NCBI GenBank assembly: GCA_030156305.1
Contig: JASGMZ010000222.1
Location: 1-5,124, forward strand
DNA: 5,124 nt
Reading direction: 5' to 3'
From: Bacteroidales bacterium
GTDB taxonomy: Bacteria > Bacteroidota > Bacteroidia > Bacteroidales > UBA12077
Made by a program: the position numbers and the translations under genes
The notes under the pieces: model-generated
What the model was told of the DNA's origin: nothing
Database searches by the model: none
The model's input: only the letters and a program-made list of their open reading frames with translations
Part shown: positions 1-5,124 of the stretch, one piece after another
How the letters are laid out: each line of letters starts with the position of its first letter
Numbering within the stretch: the first letter of the stretch is position 1

Positions 1-1551
1 TTTCCCGGTTTGATAATAAGCATCGTTGGGAGCATTTGCCAACAGGTAACCTAATGCCCAAATCGTGCGTCCAAAAGAATCTTCAGAACCCACTTCGTCC
101 ATAAAGTTTCGACTAAAGCTCAGAAAATTCTTAAAAGTACCATCTGCATTCTGCATATAATGAATATAACTCAAATAAATGGGCGATAACTCAAGTGCAC
201 TCAGATTTTTAGTTTGTTTGTATGCCATCAACACCATGAGTAATGCCCGTGCATTATCATCGAGGCAATACCCTTCCTTTAGATTAGGAATACCAAATTT
301 TGCATGTTGAATAATGCCGGTATCATCTGTTAATCTTTTAATATGAGCGAGTGAAAAATTAGGTAATATTAACAAATCTATTTCGGGTTCTTCTTTTTTA
401 ACCTTGTGAAGGCCTTCTTTTAAAATTTTCTTTGCCAGCTCTTTATACCTGTCGCCTGTTTTTGGCCAGGTAATTTTCCGTCCAAATTCAGAGGATTTGC
501 TTTTCATCTCATGAAGCACTTTCGGATTATCTAACAACTCAAGCAATAAAGATGATAATCCTTCAGAATCATTAAAATCAAATAATCTTCCCCTTCCATC
601 GGCTAATAATTCTTCAGCATGCCAATAGGGAGTTGAAATTACAGCTGACCCAATTCCAACGGCATAAGAAAGTGTTCCGCTGGTAATTTGTGCCTCGTTC
701 AAATAAGGTGTAATGTATAAATCAGAAGCATACAAATATTTAAACAGGTATTGTTCATCAACAAAATTATTGAGAAAAATAACATGCTCTTCAAGGTTGA
801 GACTCTTGACCAGGCGCATTAAAAAAATACGGTATTCTTCGCCTGAATGTCTGAGGACATTAGGGTGTGTTTTTCCTAAGACAATATAAATAACATCCGG
901 ATGCTTTTCAACAACTTTAGGCAAAGCCTTAATAACGGTTTCAATTCCTTTATTACGCCCTACAAAACCAAAAGTCAGCATCACCTTTTTATTTTCAATC
1001 TTAAGCTCTTTTTTAGATTTTTCAGGATTAAAATGAATATCCGGTACACCATGTTCGATAAGGGCAATTTTATGGTTAGGGACATCATAAACATTTACCA
1101 GAAATTCAATGGCTTTATGGCTCATAACCACTACTTTATCAGCCATTTTACAAATTTCCTGCAAAACAGCTTTTTCATTGTAAGAAGGTGTTTTAAGTAC
1201 AGTATGTAAAGTAACGACAAGAGGGATATTGATACGATGTAACAAAGGAAGAATATACATTCCGCTTTGTCCGCCAAAAATACCGAACTCATGTTGTAAT
1301 ATACAAATTTCGGCACTGCTTAAATTAATAAACTTTGATGCTTTAAGATAATCTCTCTGATGCTCCTGCCTGATTATAAATTTTACTTCTTCAGGATACT
1401 GGTAAGTAAGTTCATTATCGTTAAGCGCAAGGATATAGCTTTCTTTTTTATCAATATTACTGTTTACGGTCATCGATTTGAACAGGTTATTGGTAAATGT
1501 ACCAATACCGCATTCTCTGGGTGGATATGTGCCTATAAAAGCTAACTTCAT
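1..1551 (-). CDS. GT4-family glycosyltransferase with C-terminal helical (toroid-like) domain, partial (3' end missing)
   Basis: The reading frame is open for 517 codons from ATG at 1551 and leaves the window without a stop. Residues 1-380 look like a GT-B fold retaining glycosyltransferase: N-terminal GTYPPRECGIGTFT (7-20), HEFGIFGG (87-94), HGVPD (167-171), the start of the nucleotide-sugar domain at FGFVGRNKGIE (194-204), and PYLNEAQITSGTLSYA (282-297) followed by STPYWHAEELL. This pattern resembles the mannosyltransferase-like GT4 subgroup. The first Glu of the usual E-x7-E motif is present (E286); the second position is Leu294. From about residue 395 a second domain begins, with LDDNARALL (430-438) and a GSEDSFGRTIWALGYLL stretch (488-504), typical of alpha/alpha-barrel sugar-active or sugar-binding domains. 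No signal peptide is visible, so it is probably cytosolic. The donor and acceptor are unknown; polysaccharide or glycan assembly is inferred. The start is supported by the MKLAFIGTYPP opening. No clear ribosome binding site precedes it. Confidence 0.88.
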   Translation of the reverse strand, partial: MKLAFIGTYPPRECGIGTFTNNLFKSMTVNSNIDKKESYILALNDNELTYQYPEEVKFIIRQEHQRDYLKASKFINLSSAEICILQHEFGIFGGQSGMYILPLLHRINIPLVVTLHTVLKTPSYNEKAVLQEICKMADKVVVMSHKAIEFLVNVYDVPNHKIALIEHGVPDIHFNPEKSKKELKIENKKVMLTFGFVGRNKGIETVIKALPKVVEKHPDVIYIVLGKTHPNVLRHSGEEYRIFLMRLVKSLNLEEHVIFLNNFVDEQYLFKYLYASDLYITPYLNEAQITSGTLSYAVGIGSAVISTPYWHAEELLADGRGRLFDFNDSEGLSSLLLELLDNPKVLHEMKSKSSEFGRKITWPKTGDRYKELAKKILKEGLHKVKKEEPEIDLLILPNFSLAHIKRLTDDTGIIQHAKFGIPNLKEGYCLDDNARALLMVLMAYKQTKNLSALELSPIYLSYIHYMQNADGTFKNFLSFSRNFMDEVGSEDSFGRTIWALGYLLANAPNDAYYQTGK

Positions 1552-1570
1552 AATCTTAAGGGTTTTAAAT

Positions 1571-1610
1571 AAAAATACATTCAAAACAGCATTTCAACTG
1601 TTTTGAATGT
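1571..1610 (-). terminator. Intrinsic terminator of the 39-residue small gene
   Basis: A perfect 13-bp inverted repeat (acattcaaaacag at 1577-1589, ctgttttgaatgt at 1598-1610) encloses an 8-base loop. Read on the minus strand, it is followed by ATTTTTATTT, a U-rich tail. Read on the plus strand, the flank is A-rich, so only minus-strand termination is supported. It lies 34 bases past the stop of the small gene and before the glycosyltransferase start, so the two are probably separate transcripts. A weak promoter-like TATTTTTA (1570-1577, minus) overlaps its edge and could serve the glycosyltransferase. Confidence 0.75.
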
Positions 1611-1643
1611 TAAACTAAAAGGAAATATTATAATTTTCCTTTA

Positions 1644-1763
1644 TTAAATTTCGCTGGCTCTTTTTTTTTCTTCACGTTTTGCAGCTTTTGCAGCGCGTTT
1701 TTCTTTCAGGTTTTTAACCGGAGCCTTTTTACTGTTTTTCTTACTTTCTTTTTCTTTTGACAT
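1644..1763 (-). CDS. 39-residue lysine-rich basic small protein, unknown function
   Basis: ATG at 1763 opens a 39-codon frame ending in TAA. The protein begins MSKEKESKKNSKKAPVKNLK and continues with an Ala/Lys/Arg/Glu helix-like stretch ending in RASEI. It has 13 Lys, 3 Arg and 6 Glu, a net charge near +10, with no Cys, Trp, Tyr or Phe and no membrane segment. The second half (about residues 16-37) has the spacing of a highly charged amphipathic helix. Support for a real gene: an A-rich untranslated lead (ACAAAAACTAAAAAAA before ATG), typical of Bacteroidota starts; a perfect terminator hairpin after the stop; and a promoter-like sequence upstream. I recall similar short Lys-rich hypothetical proteins in Bacteroidota but cannot name a family. 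Nucleic-acid or ribosome binding is only a guess from charge. A low-complexity chance ORF is the alternative. Confidence 0.6.
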   Translation of the reverse strand: MSKEKESKKNSKKAPVKNLKEKRAAKAAKREEKKRASEI

Positions 1764-1825
1764 TTTTTTTAGTTTTTGTGAATGATTAAAAACTACCTGT
1801 TTTTTATAAGATTTAATTAATCGTA

Positions 1826-1858
1826 TAAAGCTATAACTCCTTAGAGTAACTTTATAAA
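1826..1858 (-). promoter_or_regulatory. Possible promoter of the small basic protein
   Basis: On the minus strand TTTA (1855-1858), a 21-base spacer and TAGCTTTA (1826-1833) approximate the Bacteroidota consensus TTTG-N19-21-TAnnTTTG, with one mismatch in each box. Transcription would start near 1820, giving a leader of about 57 bases. The same bases can fold into a hairpin (ATAAAG 1825-1830 with CTTTAT 1850-1855, plus an inner 6-bp stem with one mismatch), so they could be structural instead. AT-rich sequence makes chance matches common. Confidence 0.3.
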
Positions 1859-1863
1859 ATGGA

Positions 1864-2053
1864 TAAAATCATCTCAAGTCGATTGATTAAATTAATAACA
1901 AGAGATTAACAAGCAGCATTTATATTTGCTTTTTCAGTTTTAGCGCAAATATTGCGAAGGCCTAAACTTTAAAATCCGGCTTTTGCTAATGAGCAGAGAA
2001 TAAAACCATACTTGTAATGTAGGGTTTGAGTTTTAGTTTACTATCTTTCGATA
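1864..2053. other. AT-rich intergenic stretch without recognised gene
   Basis: I find no ORF with credible start or composition on either strand. Two small inverted repeats are present: cgcaa/ttgcg around 1944-1956, and AAACC-x-TAC / GTA-x-GGTTT at 2003-2027. On the minus strand the second is followed by TATTCTCT, so it could be a weak terminator for transcripts arriving from the structured element at 2058-2236. A GNRA-like mini-hairpin (TATC-GAAA-GATA, minus) lies just past the end of that element. Confidence 0.5.
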
Positions 2054-2240
2054 TATAACCTCAAATCCGCAAGTAGTTTACTACTGCATCGCTAAACTAT
2101 ACGCCATCTGCGGCAATGCTCAACATTGCGCGCTTCACCGTAGCTACAGCTACGGTTACAGTGCTCATGTATGCGCTTCCAGCATCTGTCATATATTTTA
2201 GCCCTTCGTTACGTAAACCACTTACGAATTTGAAGTATAA
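2054..2240. repeat. Large imperfect inverted repeat element with nested hairpins
   Basis: Left arm 2058-2081 matches the reverse complement of 2213-2236 at 20 of 24 positions (cores TCAAAT, AAGT, GTTTAC). Moving inward, after unpaired stretches of 9 and 10 bases, a second arm pair (2091-2103 with 2190-2202, GCTAAA core) matches at 11 of 13. A short TATA outside the main arm extends the similarity with one bulged base. The interior holds a perfect 9-bp palindrome (accgtagct/agctacggt, 2137-2156) and a 6-bp hairpin (gcaatg/cattgc, 2113-2129). It also has an imperfect direct repeat (TGCTCA...GCGC..TTC at 2117-2136 and 2162-2179). Positions 2101-2180 are 55% G+C by hand count, far above the AT-rich surroundings. 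It may be a dispersed palindromic (REP/MITE-like) element, a structured RNA gene, or both; no transposase is present. Confidence 0.85.
2058..2236 (-). ncRNA. Candidate structured small RNA encoded by the inverted repeat
   Basis: Read as minus-strand RNA, the outer arms form 24 uninterrupted pairs, because all four arm differences become G-U wobbles; on the plus strand the same positions are C-A mismatches. A 10x9 internal loop leads to a 13-position helix with one A-G mismatch and one wobble, then to an apical region with two hairpins. A consensus-like promoter ends at 2241, so transcription would begin at or within a few bases of the first base of the helix (2236). The aldolase terminator at 2311-2338 isolates it from upstream transcription. 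The 3' end is uncertain: the sequence past 2058 is only moderately U-rich, and a weak terminator-like hairpin lies at 2003-2027. The length and long-rod shape recall 6S-type RNAs, but I see no diagnostic sequence, and a mobile palindromic repeat explains the symmetry equally well. Confidence 0.4.
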
Positions 2241-2271
2241 CAAAGTTATATCATTTTAAGTACAATGTAAA
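2241..2271 (-). promoter_or_regulatory. Bacteroidota-type promoter for the structured element
   Basis: On the minus strand TTTA (2268-2271), a spacer of exactly 19 bases and TAACTTTG (2241-2248) fit the known Bacteroidota primary-sigma consensus TTTG-N19-21-TAnnTTTG. The -7 box is a full match and the -33 box matches three of four bases. Initiation about five bases downstream would fall at 2236-2237, the exact base of the long helix. No protein start of quality follows within 100 bases. Confidence 0.5.
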
Positions 2272-2295
2272 TAATAAAATGAATAAACTGTAATA

Positions 2296-2338
2296 CTCAT
2301 ATAAAACGGCTCATTTGTGCTTAATAATGCACAAATGA
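2296..2338 (-). terminator. Intrinsic terminator of the aldolase gene, overlapping its stop codon
   Basis: A perfect 10-bp inverted repeat (tcatttgtgc 2311-2320, gcacaaatga 2329-2338) surrounds the 8-base loop 2321-2328. On the minus strand it is followed by GCCGTTTTATAT, a modest U-tract. The TAA stop of the aldolase (2321-2323) lies inside the loop, so the last codons encode the first arm of the terminator. Confidence 0.7.
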
Positions 2339-3223
2339 TTGAATATTACTATCTTTCATCAAATTACGAAGTTGTTTTTTTATGCTATCATCAAGCGGAA
2401 GTAATGGACTACGCGAAGGGCCACCATATAGCCCTAATGTATTCATTGCTGCTTTTAATGCAGGAACTCCATATTGTCTTGTTACAAAGTTATTCAGTTT
2501 TATAATTTTTAGTTGTTTTTCACGCGCATCATCCATTTTCTTATCCATAAAATCTTGTAAAATATCAATACAATGCTGTGGAGCAATATTTGCCAGTGCA
2601 AGCACACCCCCTACGGCTCCTACCGATAAAGCGGGTAACAAAAAACCAGCTGAGCCGGCCAGTAGTTGAAAATCCAGATGAGCATATGCTCGTATTTCTC
2701 CCATTTTAGCAATATTACCTCCCGAATCTTTTAATCCAATAATATTATCATGTTGCGATAAAGCAATAATTGTTTTTGCATCCATATCCAAACCCGAGTT
2801 AGCAGGCATGTTATAAACAATTATTGGGATTGAAGAAGCATCAGCAATAGTAAAATAATGTTTCATTAATACCTCTTTGGTCATTAACCCTTTGTAATAG
2901 GAAGGATTTAGAACCAATGCCGCATCGGCTCCAGCTTTTGCAGCTTTTTGAGTTAATTCAATGGTTTGCCGTGTCGATGGACAGCCCGTTCCTGCTAACA
3001 TTATTTTATCAGATGGTATCGCTTTTCGGGTTTCAACATAAACTTTTTCTTTTTCATCATCGGTTAAATGCACCATCTCGCCATTGGAACCCAAAACCAA
3101 AAAACCGGCTAAATTAAAACGGTTTAATAACTTAATATTTTCAACCATTTTATTCGTCGCTAACGCTTCATCATTATTAAACGAAGTAGGTAAAGGCGGA
3201 AATATTCCTTTTAATGTATACAT
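2321..3223 (-). CDS. DapA-superfamily aldolase, HOGA1-like 4-hydroxy-2-oxoglutarate aldolase
   Basis: 300-residue class I (Schiff-base) pyruvate aldolase with a TIM barrel, probably cytosolic. Visible motifs: GIFPPLPTSF (6-15), GSNGE (45-49), YNMPANSG (137-144, catalytic Tyr137), GLKDSGG (163-169, Schiff-base Lys165) and LAGSAGFLLPAL (188-199). The DHDPS hallmarks are missing: the Thr-Thr pair is Ser46-Asn47, and the Arg that binds the aspartate-semialdehyde carboxylate is Asn142. From memory, human HOGA1 has Ser77, Asn78, Tyr168, Lys196 and Ser198; subtracting 31 gives residues 46, 47, 137, 165 and 167 here, all conserved, and VPANTGLD and YYGGP are also close. The likely reaction is 4-hydroxy-2-oxoglutarate to pyruvate plus glyoxylate (hydroxyproline breakdown). 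The substrate remains inferred, as no pathway partners are nearby. ATG at 3223 is chosen because MYTLKGIFPP is the normal family start; the frame upstream to 3361 is hydrophobic AT-rich translation. A promoter-like TTACTTTG lies at 3241-3248 (minus). Confidence 0.9.
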   Translation of the reverse strand: MYTLKGIFPPLPTSFNNDEALATNKMVENIKLLNRFNLAGFLVLGSNGEMVHLTDDEKEKVYVETRKAIPSDKIMLAGTGCPSTRQTIELTQKAAKAGADAALVLNPSYYKGLMTKEVLMKHYFTIADASSIPIIVYNMPANSGLDMDAKTIIALSQHDNIIGLKDSGGNIAKMGEIRAYAHLDFQLLAGSAGFLLPALSVGAVGGVLALANIAPQHCIDILQDFMDKKMDDAREKQLKIIKLNNFVTRQYGVPALKAAMNTLGLYGGPSRSPLLPLDDSIKKQLRNLMKDSNIQSFVHY

Positions 3224-3363
3224 GATAAATATTATTAGTACAAAGTAAAAAATATTGATTTTATAAAAAATGAATATAAACAAAGGATAAAAATATAAAT
3301 AAGATTTTGTTTTGAAAATAAAAAACAAATTGTTTAGAAATGTTTTAAAAAAAATGAACAATA

Positions 3364-3371
3364 TAATTTTG
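3364..3371 (+). promoter_or_regulatory. Possible -7 box for the DUF218 gene
   Basis: TAATTTTG fully matches the Bacteroidota -7 consensus TAnnTTTG on the plus strand. The -33 box is poor (TGTT at 3341-3344, 19 bases upstream). If it is used, transcription starts near 3376 and gives a leader of about 120 bases that includes both copies of the direct repeat and the hairpin. TAAATTCG at 3400-3407 is a second, weaker candidate. Confidence 0.3.
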
Positions 3372-3408
3372 TCTCTGTCTTATGATTAATTAACTAAAAT
3401 AAATTCGA

Positions 3409-3447
3409 ATGAAACATCCATGCACTGAAGTTCACAAAATGGAATGA
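3409..3447 (+). CDS. Possible 12-codon leader peptide
   Basis: ATG at 3409 opens MKHPCTEVHKME followed by TGA. It is preceded by the first copy of the 22-base repeat, the same sequence that precedes the downstream GTG start. Its first codons form the left arm of the hairpin 3411-3465. No run of a single amino acid that would suggest classical attenuation is present. With so few codons this may be chance. Confidence 0.2.
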   Translation: MKHPCTEVHKME

Positions 3448-3465
3448 ATATAACATGGATGTTCC
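3411..3465 (+). promoter_or_regulatory. Long-loop inverted repeat in the leader of the DUF218 gene
   Basis: gaaacatccatg (3411-3422) pairs with catggatgttcc (3454-3465) at 11 of 12 positions around a 31-base loop. No U-tract follows, so it is not a normal terminator. It lies between the two direct repeats and could be an RNA leader structure or an operator for a dimeric regulator in this divergent spacer. Confidence 0.45.
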
Positions 3466-3498
3466 ACAAGGCCAATTAATTAACTAAAATATATTCTT

Positions 3499-4149
3499 GT
3501 GAAATACATAATCAACATACTTATAATCAATCTGTTATTTATATTTTTTTTAGCAGATTTAAATCAATTAAGTGCAAAGACTCCTGAAATTATAACTAAA
3601 GAAACTACCTATGATGTAATCATTGTACCGGGAGTTCCCTATAATGATGATTTCTGGACAGATGTTTTATTAGGCAGAATTTACTGGTCGTATTACTTAT
3701 ATGAAAACGGTATAACCAAAAATATTATTTATTCCGGTTCAGCAGTTTATACCCCATACATCGAGTCAGAAATTATGGCAATGTATGGACATCAATTAGG
3801 AATTCCTAAATCAGTTATTTTTACTGAAACCAAAGCTGAACATAGTGTAGAAAATGTTTACTACTCGTATAATTTAGCCCGCAAAATGGGTTTCAAAAAG
3901 ATAGCATTAGCAACAGACCCTTTTCAATCAAGAATGGTAAAAAGGCCATCGAAAAGAATGGACGTGGATATTGACTTTATCCCTTTTTCTGTAAAAATGC
4001 TTGATACGTTAAATATGGAAGTTTTAAAGAATATTACTATAGATTCCAAAAATGCTTATGTACAGGACTTTGTTTCACTGGAAGAACGAGAAAATTTCTT
4101 TCAACGCCTGAAAGGAACTTTAGGGCGAAACATTGACTTTAAGGATTAA
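3499..4149 (+). CDS. Exported DUF218 (YdcF/SanA-like) protein
   Basis: 216 residues from a GTG start. An in-frame TAA at 3481-3483 excludes an upstream start, and the next Met is too far in to keep the signal peptide. Residues 1-26 form a signal peptide (MKYIINILI, hydrophobic core, likely cleavage after LSA), so the protein is exported. The DUF218 domain fills about 38-180: YDVIIVPGVP (38-47), IIYSG (76-80), YIESEIM (87-93), GIPKSVIFTE (101-110), HSVEN (115-119) and KKIALATDPFQSR (133-145). Family members usually show SG, sEA, E..s.nT.EN and a late TS.xH..R motif; here the His position appears to be Gln143. The domain's biochemical role is poorly settled; YdcF and SanA of E. coli are tied to envelope functions, so an envelope role is inferred. 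It stands alone, divergent from the aldolase and followed by a strong terminator. Confidence 0.85.
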   Translation: MKYIINILIINLLFIFFLADLNQLSAKTPEIITKETTYDVIIVPGVPYNDDFWTDVLLGRIYWSYYLYENGITKNIIYSGSAVYTPYIESEIMAMYGHQLGIPKSVIFTETKAEHSVENVYYSYNLARKMGFKKIALATDPFQSRMVKRPSKRMDVDIDFIPFSVKMLDTLNMEVLKNITIDSKNAYVQDFVSLEERENFFQRLKGTLGRNIDFKD

Positions 4150-4196
4150 AAAAACATAAAAAAATTTTGATGAAGCACATACCATTATTAAGCTGC

Positions 4197-4243
4197 AGGC
4201 CTATAATTGATGGGTTAACCCGTCAGTTATAGGCCTTTATTTA
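4197..4243 (+). terminator. Strong intrinsic terminator after the DUF218 gene
   Basis: Arms 4197-4214 and 4219-4236 form an 18-bp stem with two G-U wobbles and a TTAA loop, followed by TTATTT. Its outer part is GC-rich (AGGCC/GGCCT). On the minus strand no U-tract follows, so it acts on the plus strand and separates this gene from the peptidase. Confidence 0.88.
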
Positions 4244-4309
4244 AACTTTAAGTATATTCGTAAGTCAAAATGGATAAATTGTATACTCAAAAAAATAGAT
4301 TTTAATCCA

Positions 4310-5124
4310 ATGAAAAAAATTGCTTTTTTATTACTATTCGTAATTTATAATGTTTTGTCTTTCGCTCAATCTAATCAATGGTTAACCTGGTATGAAAAAT
4401 CAAATTTTCTGGAAACACCGAGATACGAAGAAACCATTAAGTACAGCAAAATGCTGGCTGACGCTAGTGACTTTATTCATTATACTACTTTTGGGATTAG
4501 CCCGCAAGGACGTGATTTACCATTACTTATAGCCGACAAAAATAAAAATTTCACCCCCGAAAGTGTTCATCAATCTAAAAATGCTGTTTTATTAATTGAG
4601 GCATGTATTCACCCGGGGGAATCGGAAGGAAAAGATGCCGGATTGATGTTTTTACGAGATGTATTTATCCATGAAAAATATCCGGATTTATTAGAGAATA
4701 CGACCATTTTATTTATACCTATCTTTAATGTTGATGGCCATGAAAGGTTCGGCCCTTACAACCGGATAAATCAAAACGGCCCCAAAGAAATGGGTTGGCG
4801 TACTACGGCTACTAACTATAATTTAAATCGTGATTTTACCAAAGCCGATGCACCCGAAATGCAACAGTGGTTAAAATTATTTAACGAATGGATGCCCGAT
4901 ATGTTCATGGATATTCATACCACCGATGGTGCTGATTATCAATACCAGCTAACATATTCAATGCCGGTACAGGGTGAAATGATTAAAACCCAAACTGACT
5001 GGCAAAATCACTATTTACAAAAACTTGAATATGTTCTTTTGCAAAAAGATATATTAATTTTCCCATACATATCTTTTCGACGTTGGCATGACCCTCAAAG
5101 TGGACTAATCCGCCAGCCACAAAG
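4310..5124 (+). CDS. Secreted M14-family zinc carboxypeptidase, partial (3' end missing)
   Basis: ATG at 4310 opens 271 full codons with no stop before the window ends. Residues 1-19 are a signal peptide (MKKIAFLLLF..., likely cleavage after SFA). The catalytic domain starts near residue 36. IHPGESEG (100-107) supplies the zinc ligands His101 and Glu104. NVDGHERF (140-147) is a typical M14 segment. NLNRDF (171-176) gives the Asn-Arg pair that holds the substrate carboxylate, and MDIHTTDG (200-207) gives the third zinc ligand, His203. The general-base Glu would lie beyond the edge. HPGE with NxNRDF is common in Bacteroidota M14 peptidases, many of which are longer than 500 residues, so about half may be missing. 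The likely role is trimming C-terminal residues from peptides in the periplasm or outside the cell. A possible -7 box, TATATTCG (4253-4260), lies about 50 bases upstream. The preceding terminator implies its own promoter. Confidence 0.92.
   Translation, partial: MKKIAFLLLFVIYNVLSFAQSNQWLTWYEKSNFLETPRYEETIKYSKMLADASDFIHYTTFGISPQGRDLPLLIADKNKNFTPESVHQSKNAVLLIEACIHPGESEGKDAGLMFLRDVFIHEKYPDLLENTTILFIPIFNVDGHERFGPYNRINQNGPKEMGWRTTATNYNLNRDFTKADAPEMQQWLKLFNEWMPDMFMDIHTTDGADYQYQLTYSMPVQGEMIKTQTDWQNHYLQKLEYVLLQKDILIFPYISFRRWHDPQSGLIRQPQ

Larger units (their letters stand above)
3385..3496 (+). repeat. Direct repeat pair upstream of the DUF218 gene
   Basis: ATTAATTAACTAAAAT plus a six-base tail occurs at 3385-3406 and 3475-3496, with 21 of 22 bases identical and a 90-base period. 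Downstream resemblance continues loosely (TGAAA, then CAT). The first copy ends two bases before an ATG (3409) and the second two bases before the GTG start of the DUF218 gene (3499). The equivalent placement suggests a duplicated translation-initiation region or a paired protein-binding site. Confidence 0.8.

Noticed and set aside
901..1545. Small ORFs on the plus and minus strands within the glycosyltransferase region
   Set aside because: They are shadows of the real minus-strand frame and show no family features.
2097..2192. 31-codon minus-strand ORF inside the inverted repeat (starts MTDAGSAYMSTV)
   Set aside because: Its ATG is buried in the inner helix, it lacks an A-rich start context, and other frames across the same GC-richer core are also open. 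Repeat or RNA structure explains it better, though a small protein downstream of the 2241 promoter cannot be excluded.
2054..2240. Insertion-sequence or CRISPR interpretation of the inverted repeat
   Set aside because: No transposase, no convincing target-site duplication, and no regularly spaced identical repeats were found.
2317..3117. Plus-strand ORFs opposite the aldolase
   Set aside because: They are antisense shadows of a clearly conserved gene.
3224..3361. N-terminal extension of the aldolase to an upstream ATG at 3361
   Set aside because: The extra 46 residues are Phe/Ile/Tyr/Lys-rich translation of AT-rich spacer, and the family starts at MYTLKGIFPP.
4169..4234. 20-codon ORF beginning MKHIPLL just after the DUF218 gene
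   Set aside because: Most of it is the terminator stem-loop, so it is a chance reading frame.

Overview
The window looks like a chromosomal segment of an AT-rich member of the Bacteroidota. The evidence is the gene families present, AT-rich starts without Shine-Dalgarno sequences, and promoter candidates that fit the Bacteroidota consensus (TTTG, about 19-21 bases, TAnnTTTG). I cannot fix the order or genus from sequence alone.

Layout, left to right. Positions 1-1551 (minus) hold a GT4-type glycosyltransferase fused to the start of a C-terminal alpha-helical domain; the gene runs off the left edge. Positions 1644-1763 (minus) hold a 39-residue, very lysine-rich small protein with its own terminator at 1571-1610. 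Positions 1764-2320 contain no convincing protein gene. They do contain a large imperfect inverted repeat (2054-2240) with a consensus-like promoter beside it (2241-2271, minus), which I read as a candidate structured small RNA. Positions 2321-3223 (minus) hold a DapA-superfamily aldolase whose active-site residues match 4-hydroxy-2-oxoglutarate aldolase (HOGA1 type), not dihydrodipicolinate synthase. Its stop codon lies in the loop of its own terminator.

Positions 3224-3498 separate the aldolase from a divergent plus-strand gene. This spacer carries a near-perfect 22-base direct repeat, a long-loop hairpin and a possible 12-codon leader ORF. Positions 3499-4149 (plus) hold an exported DUF218/YdcF-like protein starting at GTG, followed by a strong terminator (4197-4243). 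Positions 4310-5124 (plus) hold a secreted M14-family zinc carboxypeptidase, cut by the right edge.

The genes do not form an obvious pathway. Terminators separate most of them, so each is probably a single-gene transcription unit. The least ordinary parts are the structured element at 2054-2240 and the duplicated leader region at 3385-3498.
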